Shown here in pieces: positions 23,973 through 32,496 of a stretch of 64,000 nucleotides of DNA. Source of the DNA: Pacificimonas sp963710205 (GTDB taxonomy: Bacteria > Pseudomonadota > Alphaproteobacteria > Sphingomonadales > Sphingomonadaceae); the NCBI GenBank assembly GCA_963710205.1, contig CAVPZG010000005.1:744001-808000 (forward strand), given 5' to 3'. Within the stretch, counting starts at the first letter, position 1. Each line of letters begins with the position of its first letter. A model generated the notes under the pieces. The model ran no database searches. It was not told the DNA's origin and saw only the letters and a list, made by a program, of their open reading frames with translations. Both the position numbers and the translations under genes were made by a program.

Positions 23973-24538
23973 CATCGAAACTCGATACGGGCCGCGCGGC
24001 CTATGTCGATCCCAGCGCCCAGTTCTACGGAGACGTCGAACTGGGCGAAGGTTCGTCCGTCTGGATGAATGTGGTCATGCGGTCGGAGGCGGCATCGATC
24101 CGCATCGGCGCGCACACGAATATACAGGATTTCGTCATGATCCACACGGATCCTGGCGGACCTGTTACCGTCGGCGAACATTGCTCGATCACGCACCGCG
24201 CGACGCTTCACAACTGCACGATCGGGAATAACTGCCTGATCGGGATCAATTCGACGATTTATGGCGGAGCGGTCATTGGCGACAATTCCATCGTCGGACA
24301 GCATGCCTATGTGAAGGATGGAACCATCGTTCCCCCGAACAGCATCGTTGTCGGCAGTCCGGCCAAGGTCATTCGCACGCAGAACAACTGGCTCGCAAAC
24401 CGTATCAACGCGGCCGTCTATCACCACAACGCGCTTGCCTATGCCAGAGGCGAGCACCGTGCATGGTCGGGCGAAAGTTTCGATAGCTTCATGGCGGAGA
24501 CGATGCAGCGTTTGCAGGCGGAGTTCGCGGCGCTATAG
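23969..24538 (+). CDS. Gamma-carbonic anhydrase-like hexapeptide-repeat protein (YrdA/CaiE type)
   Basis: The 189-residue left-handed beta-helix protein begins with GTG overlapping the mlaC stop (GTGA). Hexapeptide repeats run from about residue 12 to 135. HTNIQDFVMIHTD, GEHCSITHRATLHNCTIGNNCLIGINSTIY and VGQHAYV carry the three His that bind metal in gamma-class carbonic anhydrases. The C-terminal helix AVYHHNALAYARGEHRAW packs on the trimer. Whether it hydrates CO2 or is one of the many inactive homologues cannot be judged from sequence. Confidence 0.85.
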   Translation: MTSKLDTGRAAYVDPSAQFYGDVELGEGSSVWMNVVMRSEAASIRIGAHTNIQDFVMIHTDPGGPVTVGEHCSITHRATLHNCTIGNNCLIGINSTIYGGAVIGDNSIVGQHAYVKDGTIVPPNSIVVGSPAKVIRTQNNWLANRINAAVYHHNALAYARGEHRAWSGESFDSFMAETMQRLQAEFAAL

Positions 24539-24547
24539 GATCGTGCC

Positions 24548-24793
24548 ATGAAACAGCATCCCATTCCCGATAGTAAATTGCATCTCGTCTTCGGCGGCCG
24601 GGTCAAAGACCCGCGCGGCCATGATTTCGAAGATCCCGCGGCGCTGGACGTCGTCGGCATTTTTCCAAACTATGCCGCCGCCGAAAAGGCCTGGCGCGCC
24701 AATGCACAGCGCACGGTTGACGATGCCGAGATGAAATATCTTGTCGTGCATCTGCACGAGCTCTTGGAACCGGAAGAAAGCGACCGGGGCTAG
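24548..24793 (+). CDS. DUF4170 small protein
   Basis: The 81-residue cytosolic protein has the DUF4170 signature LHLVFGGRVKDP...LDVVGIFPNYAAAEKAWRANAQRTVDDAEMKYLVVHLH. Family function is unknown; the domain is nearly confined to Alphaproteobacteria. It follows the gamma-CA-like gene by 9 bp, with AGGA in front of the ATG, so it is in the same transcription unit. Confidence 0.85.
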   Translation: MKQHPIPDSKLHLVFGGRVKDPRGHDFEDPAALDVVGIFPNYAAAEKAWRANAQRTVDDAEMKYLVVHLHELLEPEESDRG

Positions 24794-24811
24794 ACTCCGC
24801 CCGCTCTCTCG

Positions 24812-25798
24812 TCAGTCGCCCGACGTCGGCTGATAGTCCGGCTCGATTTCCTCATCGTCCGACGATCCCTGGGCCACCACGGGCTGCCAAGGTGTCAAAT
24901 TCTGTTCGGGCTCTGCCATATGGCTTGCGATCGTGATGTTCCGGCCAAAGCGGCGCTGGCGCAGGACGTCGAAACCGGCATTGATGAGCGACTGTATATT
25001 CTCGTTTCGCTTTGCACCGGAAGGTGCGCCTAGGACGATGGCGACGAGACGTTTGCCGTCGCGCTGTGCCGACGCGGCGAGCGTGTATCCAGAGGCATTG
25101 GTATAGCCCGTCTTGATGCCATCGAGACCGACGAGCTTGCCCAGAAGGCGATTGTGGTTGGGATAGGTCTTCCCATAGAAATTATAGCTCTGCATCGAGA
25201 AAAACGCATAATAATGCGGATAATGCTGGATGAGATATTTCGACATTGTCGAGAGATCACGGGCAGTGGTCGAGTGCGCGGGATTTGGCAGGCCGCTGGC
25301 ATTGTAGAACGCCGTTGCGTTCATGCCGATATCGCGCGCCTTTTCCGTCATTTTCTGTGAAAAGGCGAGTTCGGTTCCCGCGATATGTTCGGCAAGCGCG
25401 ACGGCCACGTCATTTGCCGATTTCGTTGCCAGCAGGCGGATCGCCTCCTCGACGGAAATCCAGCCGCCTTCACCCAGCCCGAGTTTCGATGGCGGCTGCG
25501 CGGCGGCATGCTTCGAAAACACCACCCGGTCGTTCATCTTGATTTTTCCGGAATCGAGCGCGTCGAACGCCAGCATCAACGTCATCACCTTCGTGATCGA
25601 AGCGGGATGACGCGCCGCGTCGGCATTCTGCGCATAAAGCACCTCGTCCGTGTCCACATCCACGACGATGGCGGCATATTTCGGGATCGAACGCAGGGAC
25701 TGTGCGCTTGCAGGCTGCCACAGGCTCAGCAGGAACAGGCTTGCGAGGATGAACATGGTCGCCGGAAGCCTGCGCTGCAGCGCCAGAGATTCTGTCAT
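24812..25798 (-). CDS. D-alanyl-D-alanine carboxypeptidase (DacA/DacC family)
   Basis: This ~328-residue serine peptidase trims the terminal D-Ala from peptidoglycan stem peptides. A signal peptide (to about PASA) is followed by SITK (SxxK), KSAND (SxN) and KTGYT (KTG). The C-terminus after the catalytic domain is short and acidic, without the usual domain 2 and amphipathic anchor, so it may be soluble. I place the start at the ATG with AGGA 8 nt upstream; an ATG six codons earlier is also possible. It is convergent with the DUF4170 gene. Confidence 0.93.
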   Translation of the reverse strand: MTESLALQRRLPATMFILASLFLLSLWQPASAQSLRSIPKYAAIVVDVDTDEVLYAQNADAARHPASITKVMTLMLAFDALDSGKIKMNDRVVFSKHAAAQPPSKLGLGEGGWISVEEAIRLLATKSANDVAVALAEHIAGTELAFSQKMTEKARDIGMNATAFYNASGLPNPAHSTTARDLSTMSKYLIQHYPHYYAFFSMQSYNFYGKTYPNHNRLLGKLVGLDGIKTGYTNASGYTLAASAQRDGKRLVAIVLGAPSGAKRNENIQSLINAGFDVLRQRRFGRNITIASHMAEPEQNLTPWQPVVAQGSSDDEEIEPDYQPTSGD

Positions 25799-25929
25799 TC
25801 GATATCCTGCCCGCATGTGCCCACCCGTTTTCCTCAATATGGTGAATATGCAGGAAGAAAGATTAACAAGGAAGTAATGACTGCAATCCGCGCGACGAAT
25901 TGAGTCGGAAACGCGGTGAAACGAGTTGG

Positions 25930-25961
25930 CGGACTCCGCCCCGATCAAGGAGCGGAGTCCG
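25930..25961 (-). terminator. Hairpin terminator of the beta-oxidation operon
   Basis: CGGACTCCGC and GCGGAGTCCG form a perfect 10-bp stem around a 12-nt loop, 6 bp past the stop of the fatty-acid oxidation gene. The T-tract is poor, so it may be a stability hairpin as much as an intrinsic terminator. Confidence 0.6.
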
Positions 25962-25967
25962 GCCCGG

Positions 25968-28157
25968 TCAGGCGGCCTGACGCTTCGCGGCGTTGCCGTA
26001 GAAGGTTTCGCCCTTTGCCGCCATGTCGCGCAGAAGCTGCGGGACCGCAAAACGGTCACCATGCGTTTGTGCCAGACGGTCGAGGACGCGAACGACATGT
26101 TCCAGGCCAAGCGTGTCCATGTGGCTGAAGGGACCGCCGGTAAACGGCAGGAACCCCCACCCGAAAATCGCACCGAGATCGCCGTCTTCGGGGGTTTCGA
26201 GCACACCTTCCTCAAAGCAGCGCGCGCATTCGACGAGCTGGCGGAATTTCAGGCGTTCCTGCACTTCCTCGACCTGAGGATCGACCGCGCCGTCCTTGGG
26301 AGGAAAGGCTTCGGCCAGACCGGGCCACAGCTTCTTGCCGCGTCCACCTTCCTCATAGTCATAATAGCCCTTGCCGTTCTTGCGGCCATAGCGGCCCTCC
26401 GCCATCATCTTCTCGACGACATCATCGGCGGCACCGGATTTATAGGCATCGCCCATGTCCTTCTTCGTCTGCTGCATGACCTTGTAGCCAAGCTCGATCG
26501 AGACTTCGTCGGAGACCGCGAGCGGACCGACGGGCATACCCATATGCTTGCCGGCGTTCTCGATAAGGGCCGGGTTGATGCCTTCGCCAAGGAGAGTCGT
26601 GCCTTCCTGTACATAGGTTCCGAAACAGCGCGAGGTATAGAAGCCGCGACTGTCGTTCACGACAATCGGCGTTTTCCGGATTTGAGCGACGTAATCTAGC
26701 GCCTTCGCGATCGCTTCAGGGCCGGTTTTCTCACCGACGATGATTTCGACCAGTGGCATTTTCTCGACGGGTGAGAAGAAATGCACGCCGATGAAATTCT
26801 CCGGCTTTGAATGCGCCTTGGCGAGCCCGGTGATCGGGAGCGTCGAGGTATTGGAACCGAAGATCACGTCCGCGCCGATGACGGCTTCGGTTTTCTCGGT
26901 GGTCTCCCGCTTCACGTCGCGATCCTCGAAGACCGCCTCGATGATGAAGTCACAGCCCGCGAGGTCAGCGAAATCCGTCGTCGGATGGATGCGGTCGAGG
27001 ATCGGCTGCAGCTTGTCATCGGACATACGCTTGCCAAGCTTTTCCCTCGTATAGGACTTGCCCTTTTCCGCTGCCTCCAGCGAGCGATCGAGAAGGACCA
27101 CATCCATTCCCGCGCGCGCCGAGACCATGGCGATGCCTGCGCCCATCATGCCCGCTCCGAGCATACCGAGTTTCTGCGTTTTCATGGGCGCGATCCCGGC
27201 GGGACGACGCGCACCCTTCTCGGCGGCCTGCTTTGAGACAAAGAGGCTGCGGATCATGTTACCCGCCTGCGGATCGGCGACCAGCTTTGCGAAATATTTT
27301 GATTCGACGCGCAGCGCGGTGTCCATCGGCAGCTGTGTGCCTTCATAGACTGACGACAGGATCGCGAACGGACCGTTGATATTGCCATTCGTCTTGTTGA
27401 TCGTCATCGCGGTGCCGCCAATGAAGGTCTGCGCGAAGCCAGGATTCATGGCGCTCGCCATACCGCCAGGAAATTTGAATTTCTTCTCATCCCAAGGCTG
27501 TACGCCGCCATTCGGGTTCGCCTTCACCCAGGCCTTTGCCTTATCGACGATCTGATCTGCGGGTGCGACCTCATGCGCGACACCGAAGCCCTGAGCCTCC
27601 TGCGGCGACATGTTGGTCCCCTGGATGAGGTACATCAGTGCGGGCTGCACGCCCATCAGACGGGGCAGGCGCTGTGTGCCGCCGCCGCCCGGCATCAGGC
27701 CGACCATGACCTCAGGCAGGCCCAGCTTGATTTTGGGATCGTCAGCGATCACGCGATAATGACAGGCCAGCGCGACTTCGAGACCACCGCCCAGGGCCAG
27801 GCCATTGATGGCACACGCCACGGGCTTGCCGCAGGTTTCGAGGTCACGCAGCATCCTGTTGAGCGCGTACACGCCGTCAAAGAGTTTTGCCATTCTGGAC
27901 CTGTCGTCGTCGCCGCCATTATCGGCCGCGCCGAAATCCATGCCCTTGAGGTCGGCGCCAGCCATGAAGCCGCTGGCCTTTCCGGAGGTGATGACCGCGC
28001 CCTTGATGCTATCGTCGGTCTTCAGCTTCTCGACGAGTGTGACCATGTCGGCCTGAAGCTGCTGGTTGATGACGTTCATCGACTGGCCGGGCAGATCGAT
28101 GGTCATGGTCAGAATGCCGTCGGCGTCGAGGTCTGTCTTGATGGTTTCGGTGGTCAT
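25968..28157 (-). CDS. Bifunctional enoyl-CoA hydratase / 3-hydroxyacyl-CoA dehydrogenase (FadJ/FadB type)
   Basis: The 729-residue protein carries two beta-oxidation activities. The N-terminal crotonase domain has GLALGGGLEVALACHYR and LGLPEVMVGLMPGGGG; the hydratase Glu lies in the latter. From about residue 330, a Rossmann NAD site (GMLGAGMMGAGIAMVSARAG) and HFFSPVEKMPLVEI mark the dehydrogenase, followed by two C-terminal 3HCDH domains. It is downstream of the thiolase and acyl-CoA dehydrogenase genes on the same strand and probably part of one MerR-controlled operon. A REP-like repeat lies in the 74-bp gap before it. Confidence 0.94.
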   Translation of the reverse strand: MTTETIKTDLDADGILTMTIDLPGQSMNVINQQLQADMVTLVEKLKTDDSIKGAVITSGKASGFMAGADLKGMDFGAADNGGDDDRSRMAKLFDGVYALNRMLRDLETCGKPVACAINGLALGGGLEVALACHYRVIADDPKIKLGLPEVMVGLMPGGGGTQRLPRLMGVQPALMYLIQGTNMSPQEAQGFGVAHEVAPADQIVDKAKAWVKANPNGGVQPWDEKKFKFPGGMASAMNPGFAQTFIGGTAMTINKTNGNINGPFAILSSVYEGTQLPMDTALRVESKYFAKLVADPQAGNMIRSLFVSKQAAEKGARRPAGIAPMKTQKLGMLGAGMMGAGIAMVSARAGMDVVLLDRSLEAAEKGKSYTREKLGKRMSDDKLQPILDRIHPTTDFADLAGCDFIIEAVFEDRDVKRETTEKTEAVIGADVIFGSNTSTLPITGLAKAHSKPENFIGVHFFSPVEKMPLVEIIVGEKTGPEAIAKALDYVAQIRKTPIVVNDSRGFYTSRCFGTYVQEGTTLLGEGINPALIENAGKHMGMPVGPLAVSDEVSIELGYKVMQQTKKDMGDAYKSGAADDVVEKMMAEGRYGRKNGKGYYDYEEGGRGKKLWPGLAEAFPPKDGAVDPQVEEVQERLKFRQLVECARCFEEGVLETPEDGDLGAIFGWGFLPFTGGPFSHMDTLGLEHVVRVLDRLAQTHGDRFAVPQLLRDMAAKGETFYGNAAKRQAA

Positions 28158-28177
28158 GGGAGTGCTTCTCCAAATTT

Positions 28178-28213
28178 GTCATCCCCGCGAAGGCGAGGAT
28201 CCATTCGTTCCTG
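28178..28213 (+). repeat. REP-like palindromic repeat, copy 1
   Basis: GTCATCCCCGCGAAGGCG continuing to AGGATCCATTCGTTCCTG. The central CCCCGC-GAA-GGCGAGG is an imperfect hairpin. It matches the common proteobacterial 'GTCATCCCCGCGAAGGCGGGG' intergenic repeat and the two copies near 29.5 kb. Confidence 0.7.
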
Positions 28214-28231
28214 GTGTTGAGCGGCGCGTCC

Positions 28232-29443
28232 CTAGACCCGCTCGATGATCGTGGCCGTGCCCATGCCTGCGCCAACGCACAGATTGGCAAGCGCAGTACC
28301 CTTGCCGGTGCGCTCCAGCTCGTCGAGGACCGTCCCGAGGATCATGGCGCCGGTTGCGCCCAGCGGGTGACCCATGGCGATCGCGCCGCCGTTTACGTTG
28401 AGCTTGTCATGGTCGATGCCCAGCGCCTGCATGTAGCGCAGCACAACGGACGCAAAGGCTTCATTCAGTTCATAAATATCGATGTCGCCTACATCCATGC
28501 CGGCGCGGTCCAGCACCTTGCGCGTAACGAACTCGGGCCCGGTCAGCATGATCGTGGGTTCGGAGCCGATGGACGCCATGGCGCGGATTTTCGCGCGCGG
28601 TTTCAGACCGTACTTTTCGCCCATCTCCCGCGTGCCGATCAGAATGCCCGCTGCCCCGTCAACAATTCCGGATGAATTGCCGCCATGGTGGATATGGTTG
28701 ATCTTCTCAAGTTCCGGATATTTCTGCAGAACGACATCGTCGTAACCGGGCATTTGCGTACCGATCCCCTCGAATGACGGGTTCAGACCGCCGAGCGACT
28801 GCATGTCGGTGCCGGGACGCATATGCTCATCATGGTCAAGGACAACTTCGCCGATGACGTCCTTAACGGGGACGACGGAGCCCTTGAAATAGCCCTTTTC
28901 CCAAGCGTTTGCGGCGCGCTTCTGCGATTCGACGGCATAGGCGTCGGCATCGTCGCGGCTGAAGCCATATTTGGTCGCGATCAGGTCGGCGGAGACGCCC
29001 TGCGGCGCGAAATAGGTGTGAAAGTTCACCGCCGGGTCGGTGGCCCATGCCGCGCCATCCGAACCCATGGGAACGCGTGACATGCTTTCGACTCCGCCGC
29101 CGATGGCGAACATCGCCTCCCCCGACATGACCTTTGCCGCGGCCATGTTGGTCGCTTCGAGGCCGGAGGCGCAGAAGCGGTTGACCTGCACGCCTGCCGT
29201 GGTCTGGGCGTAGTCCGCTGTCATCACTGCCGTGCGTGCGATATCACCGCCCTGCTCACCGACCGGACTGACGCAGCCGAGGACGACATCGTCAACATCG
29301 GATGTGTCGATATTCGTGCGATCGCGCAGGGCTTCGAGCACCTGCGCAGCCAGCTGGACCGGCGTAATTTCGTGCAGCGCGCCATTCGGCTTCCCCTTGC
29401 CGCGGGGGGTGCGGACAGCGTCATAAATATAAGCGGTGGTCAT
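28232..29443 (-). CDS. Acetyl-CoA C-acyltransferase (thiolase)
   Basis: The 403-residue thiolase releases acetyl-CoA in the last step of beta-oxidation. The nucleophilic Cys lies in VNRFCASGLEATN, the catalytic His in NVNGGAIAMGHPLGATGA, and the second Cys in LCVGAGMGTATI near the C-terminus. The start is MTTAYIYDAVRTPRGKGKPNG; longer readings run through the REP-like repeat and are not coding. It lies between the FadB-type gene and the acyl-CoA dehydrogenase gene on the same strand. Confidence 0.95.
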   Translation of the reverse strand: MTTAYIYDAVRTPRGKGKPNGALHEITPVQLAAQVLEALRDRTNIDTSDVDDVVLGCVSPVGEQGGDIARTAVMTADYAQTTAGVQVNRFCASGLEATNMAAAKVMSGEAMFAIGGGVESMSRVPMGSDGAAWATDPAVNFHTYFAPQGVSADLIATKYGFSRDDADAYAVESQKRAANAWEKGYFKGSVVPVKDVIGEVVLDHDEHMRPGTDMQSLGGLNPSFEGIGTQMPGYDDVVLQKYPELEKINHIHHGGNSSGIVDGAAGILIGTREMGEKYGLKPRAKIRAMASIGSEPTIMLTGPEFVTRKVLDRAGMDVGDIDIYELNEAFASVVLRYMQALGIDHDKLNVNGGAIAMGHPLGATGAMILGTVLDELERTGKGTALANLCVGAGMGTATIIERV

Positions 29444-29458
29444 GTGCGTTCCCTTTCC

Positions 29459-29499
29459 GTCGTCCCAGCATTGGCGGGGACTCATTTGTTCCTGACGTC
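29459..29499 (+). repeat. REP-like palindromic repeat, copy 2
   Basis: GTCGTCCCAGCATTGGCG continuing GGGACTCATTTGTTCCTGACG is a diverged copy of the unit at 28178, in the same orientation, just upstream of the thiolase start. Confidence 0.6.
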
Positions 29500-29540
29500 C
29501 GCGACCAAGATGTCGCGCCATGGCCTCTGAAATGTAGCCG

Positions 29541-29570
29541 AATGGATGCCCGCCTTAGCGGGAATGACAG
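29541..29570 (-). repeat. REP-like palindromic repeat, copy 3 (inverted)
   Basis: On the minus strand it reads CTGTCATTCCCGCTAAGG then CGGGCATCCATT, the same unit in opposite orientation to copies 1 and 2. Copies 2 and 3 face each other across about 40 bp between the acyl-CoA dehydrogenase stop and the thiolase start. Confidence 0.65.
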
Positions 29571-29581
29571 TGAGTACCGTT

Positions 29582-31384
29582 TCAAGCCCGCGCGAACATT
29601 TCGACCGGCAGTGCCATCATGCTTTCCGCACCGGTTTCCAGTTTGCGTCGAAGTGCGCCCGCGTCGGGCAGATATCTGTCCATATAGTAGCGCGCGGTAA
29701 TCATTTTAGCCTCGTAAAATGGATCGCCTGCCGCCCCATTCGCCAGTTTGGCCTGTGCGGCCTTCGCCATCTTCAGCCACATCAGACCCAGCGTGACGAT
29801 GCCCATAAGGTGCATGTAGGGCACGGCGCCTGCCCCGGCGTTGTTGGGGTTCGACATGCCGTTCTGCATCAGCCACATCGTCGCCGCCTGAAGCTCGCCG
29901 CCGGCCCGTTCCAGCTTTTCCGCGAGGGGCTTCAGCGCCTCGTTCTCCTTGGCCTCCCCAATCTCGTCATTCATCATCTTGGCGAACTGCATGAGCGCCT
30001 TGCCGCCATGACGGCCGAGCTTGCGGCCGACCAGATCCATCGCCTGGACGCCATTCGTCCCCTCGTAAATCTGGGCGATACGAGCGTCGCGGACATATTG
30101 CTCCATGCCCCATTCGGTCACATAGCCGTGGCCACCATAGACCTGCTGCGCGTTGATTGCGGTTTCCAGACCCTTGTCGGTGAAATAGCCCTTGATGACC
30201 GGAGTCAGCAGCCCGACAAGCTCGTCGGCTTCCTCGCGTTCTTCCTCGGTCTGGGCATTATGCGCGAGGTCGATCTGCAACGCCGCCCACAGGCTGAGCG
30301 CGCGCGCGCCTTCGGTGAACGCACGGCCGTCCATCAGCATGCGGCGCACGTCTGGATGCACCATGATGGTGTCCGCCTTGGCGTCCGCGTCCGCCGCACC
30401 CGTCAGTGCCCGGCCCTGACGCCGTTCGTTCGCGTAGGTCACGGCGTTCTGATAGGCGACCTCGCCCTGTGCCAGGCCCTGCACACCAACACCTAGACGC
30501 GCGGCGTTCATCATGATGAACATCGCGGCCAGGCCCTTTTCCGGCTCACCCACCAGATAGCCGGTCGCATCGTCGTAATTCATGACGCAGGTCGCATTGC
30601 CGTGAATGCCCATCTTTTCCTCGATGGAGCCGCATGTGACGCCGTTCCGGTCACCAAGCGTGCCGTCATCGTTCACAATGAATTTCGGGACGATGAAAAG
30701 CGAGATTCCCTTCACATTGTCAGGCGCGCCCTCGCGTTTTGCGAGGACGAGGTGAATGATGTTGGATGACAGGTCATGCTCACCGGCGGAGATGAAGATC
30801 TTCTGCCCGGTGATGCGGTAGCTGCCGTCCTCATTTTCGACGGCCTTGGTGCGGATCAAGCCGAGATCGGTGCCGCAATGCGGTTCCGTCAAATTCATGG
30901 TCCCCGTCCACTCCCCGGAGATCATCTTGGGCATGTAGATGCGCTTCTGCTCATCCGAACCCTTGACGTTGATCGACGCGATCGCACCGGCCGTCAGTCC
31001 AGGGTACATGCCAAAGGCCATATTGGCGGAAGACATGAATTCCTCAAATGCCATGGCGACCACGTGCGGAAGGCCCTGCCCGCCATAATCCGGGTTCTGA
31101 CCCAGCGTGCCCCAGCCGCCCTCGACGAACTGGTCATAAGCCTGCTTGAAACCCGTGGGCGTCGTCACACTGCCATCTTCATGGCGCGTGCAACCCTCAT
31201 GATCGCCAATCTGGTTAAGCGGGAAGAGCACTTCAGAGACGAACTTGCCGCCCTCTTCCAGAACCGCATTCACGGTATCCGCATCGGCGCTTTCGAAGCC
31301 GGGCAGGTTCGCGTATTTCTCAAGATTGAGAACGTCGGACATGACGAACTGCGTGTCACGAACGGGGGCAGTATAGCTAGGCAT
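29582..31384 (-). CDS. Acyl-CoA dehydrogenase (long-type, ~600 residues)
   Basis: The 600-residue FAD enzyme performs the first step of beta-oxidation. An N-terminal helical extension (MPSYTAPVRDTQFVMSDVL) precedes the acyl-CoA dehydrogenase fold, with NLTEPHCGTDLGLIRTKA (FAD/substrate loop) and IYEGTNGVQAMDLVGRKL around the catalytic Glu region. A C-terminal alpha-helical extension follows, as in the 'DmdC/AcdA-like' long members. The ATG overlaps the stop region of the MerR gene (8 bp), so the two are cotranscribed and coupled. Confidence 0.94.
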   Translation of the reverse strand: MPSYTAPVRDTQFVMSDVLNLEKYANLPGFESADADTVNAVLEEGGKFVSEVLFPLNQIGDHEGCTRHEDGSVTTPTGFKQAYDQFVEGGWGTLGQNPDYGGQGLPHVVAMAFEEFMSSANMAFGMYPGLTAGAIASINVKGSDEQKRIYMPKMISGEWTGTMNLTEPHCGTDLGLIRTKAVENEDGSYRITGQKIFISAGEHDLSSNIIHLVLAKREGAPDNVKGISLFIVPKFIVNDDGTLGDRNGVTCGSIEEKMGIHGNATCVMNYDDATGYLVGEPEKGLAAMFIMMNAARLGVGVQGLAQGEVAYQNAVTYANERRQGRALTGAADADAKADTIMVHPDVRRMLMDGRAFTEGARALSLWAALQIDLAHNAQTEEEREEADELVGLLTPVIKGYFTDKGLETAINAQQVYGGHGYVTEWGMEQYVRDARIAQIYEGTNGVQAMDLVGRKLGRHGGKALMQFAKMMNDEIGEAKENEALKPLAEKLERAGGELQAATMWLMQNGMSNPNNAGAGAVPYMHLMGIVTLGLMWLKMAKAAQAKLANGAAGDPFYEAKMITARYYMDRYLPDAGALRRKLETGAESMMALPVEMFARA

Positions 31385-31814
31385 TGGAATCGTTTCCCTT
31401 GGATACGGGCGCGTCGGGCATGTGCCGCACAGCGCCAATGAAAGTCTGAAGGTCGGTAATGGTGTCATCAATGTCGGTACGCTGCTGCTTGAGTGCAGCG
31501 ACCCGCTCCCGGCACTTTTCGACGAGAGCGGCGATCTGCCGGTCGGGACCGCCTGATTTATAGATGTCCAGCAGGTCGCGGATCTCGGCGAGGCTGAACC
31601 CCACCCGCTTGCCGCGCAGTATCCAGCCGAGCCGGGCGCGGTCACGCTTCGAATAGATGCGGTTCTGGCCCTCGCGCTTCGGCGCGAGGAGGCCTTCCGA
31701 CTCGTAAAACCGAATGGTGCGCGGCGTGACATCATATTCACGCGACAGTTCGGCGATCGTGAATGATTCCGCAGTTGCGGGATCGATTTGGGTGAGGAGT
31801 CCGCTGGAAGGCAT
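31377..31814 (-). CDS. MerR family regulator, LiuR-like
   Basis: The 145-residue protein has an N-terminal MerR helix-turn-helix (FTIAELSREYDVTPRTIRFYESEGLL) and wing (NRIYSKRDRARLGWIL). A C-terminal coiled coil (LVEKCRERVAALKQQRTDIDDTITDL) follows. There are no metal-binding Cys. This is the form of LiuR-type regulators of branched-chain amino acid and fatty acid catabolism in Proteobacteria. It overlaps the acyl-CoA dehydrogenase gene downstream, and two interlocking palindromes lie 13-36 bp in front of its ATG. It therefore likely represses its own operon (MerR - acyl-CoA dehydrogenase - thiolase - FadB). Confidence 0.9.
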   Translation of the reverse strand: MPSSGLLTQIDPATAESFTIAELSREYDVTPRTIRFYESEGLLAPKREGQNRIYSKRDRARLGWILRGKRVGFSLAEIRDLLDIYKSGGPDRQIAALVEKCRERVAALKQQRTDIDDTITDLQTFIGAVRHMPDAPVSKGNDSNA

Positions 31815-31826
31815 GACCTTCTTGTA

Positions 31827-31850
31827 GTTTACGTTGACGTAAACGTCAAC
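31827..31850. promoter_or_regulatory. LiuR-type operator: two interlocking perfect palindromes
   Basis: GTTTACGT-TG-ACGTAAAC (31827-31844) and GTTGACGT-AA-ACGTCAAC (31833-31850) share 12 bp. The first matches the kind of TTTACGTNNACGTAAA site known for LiuR-type MerR regulators. The pair begins 13 bp before the MerR start codon and overlaps the 3' end of the upstream oxidoreductase gene. Confidence 0.8.
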
Positions 31851-32496
31851 TCATCTTCGCCAGCCGATCGATTTCTGGATTGAAATGAACGAAGCGGCCT
31901 GGCCTGTCTTTTTCCATCAATGCTGCAATGGCCCCCGCCACATGGTCTGCCGCAATGCCCTGATAGCGCGCCGCCTTGCCTCTAAGAAACGGATTGACGA
32001 CCGGAGCCAAGATCGTCCCGACCTTCTCGGCCAGCCGGAACTCACTGCGCGCGCCGAGCAGCAAACCCGGCCGCACGATGTCGAGCCGGTGGAAACCCAG
32101 CGCACTGAGCTTCGCTTCTGTCCGTCCCTTCATTCTTAGATAGCGGCTGGCCGCGTCGACCTTCGCGCCCACGGAGCTGACATGAATGAACTGACGCGCG
32201 CCCGCTTTCCTGGCGGCGGCGGCGAAATTCGCTACATAGTCGGTGTCAATGCGCGCGAAGGCTTCCCAGTTGCCCGCTTTTCTGATGGTGCTGCCAAGAC
32301 AGCATATGGCGATGTCGCACGCTGTCAGCCGGTCCGGCAATTCCGGCAGCCGGTCGAAGTCGATCATGACTTCACCCTTTCGCCCGGTTTCCCTCCGGAC
32401 GAGGGCGTGGAATTCGACGCTGGAGGCGGCGCGAAGTTGCCTCGCCACACCGCGACCGATCAGGCCCGTCGCGCCGATCATCCAGATTCTAGTCAA
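31846..32496 (-). CDS. NAD(P)H-binding Rossmann protein (atypical SDR, YbjT/HTATIP2-like)
   Basis: The 216-residue protein has an N-terminal dinucleotide site (GATGLIGRGVARQL), CDIAICCLGSTIRKAG, and ARQFIHVSSVGAKVDAASRYLRMKGRTE, where Ser and the YxxxK-like YLRMK replace the classical SDR triad. This is the pattern of HTATIP2/TIP30-like atypical SDRs. The substrate is unknown. It overlaps the hisI stop by 8 bp upstream, so it is cotranscribed with hisI, and its 3' end runs into the MerR operator. Confidence 0.8.
   Translation of the reverse strand: MTRIWMIGATGLIGRGVARQLRAASSVEFHALVRRETGRKGEVMIDFDRLPELPDRLTACDIAICCLGSTIRKAGNWEAFARIDTDYVANFAAAARKAGARQFIHVSSVGAKVDAASRYLRMKGRTEAKLSALGFHRLDIVRPGLLLGARSEFRLAEKVGTILAPVVNPFLRGKAARYQGIAADHVAGAIAALMEKDRPGRFVHFNPEIDRLAKMS

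Noticed and set aside
25840..25880. CtrA-like TTAA-N7-TTAA site upstream of the DD-carboxypeptidase gene
   Set aside because: Only one half-site (TTAAC) is good and the second reads GTAA.
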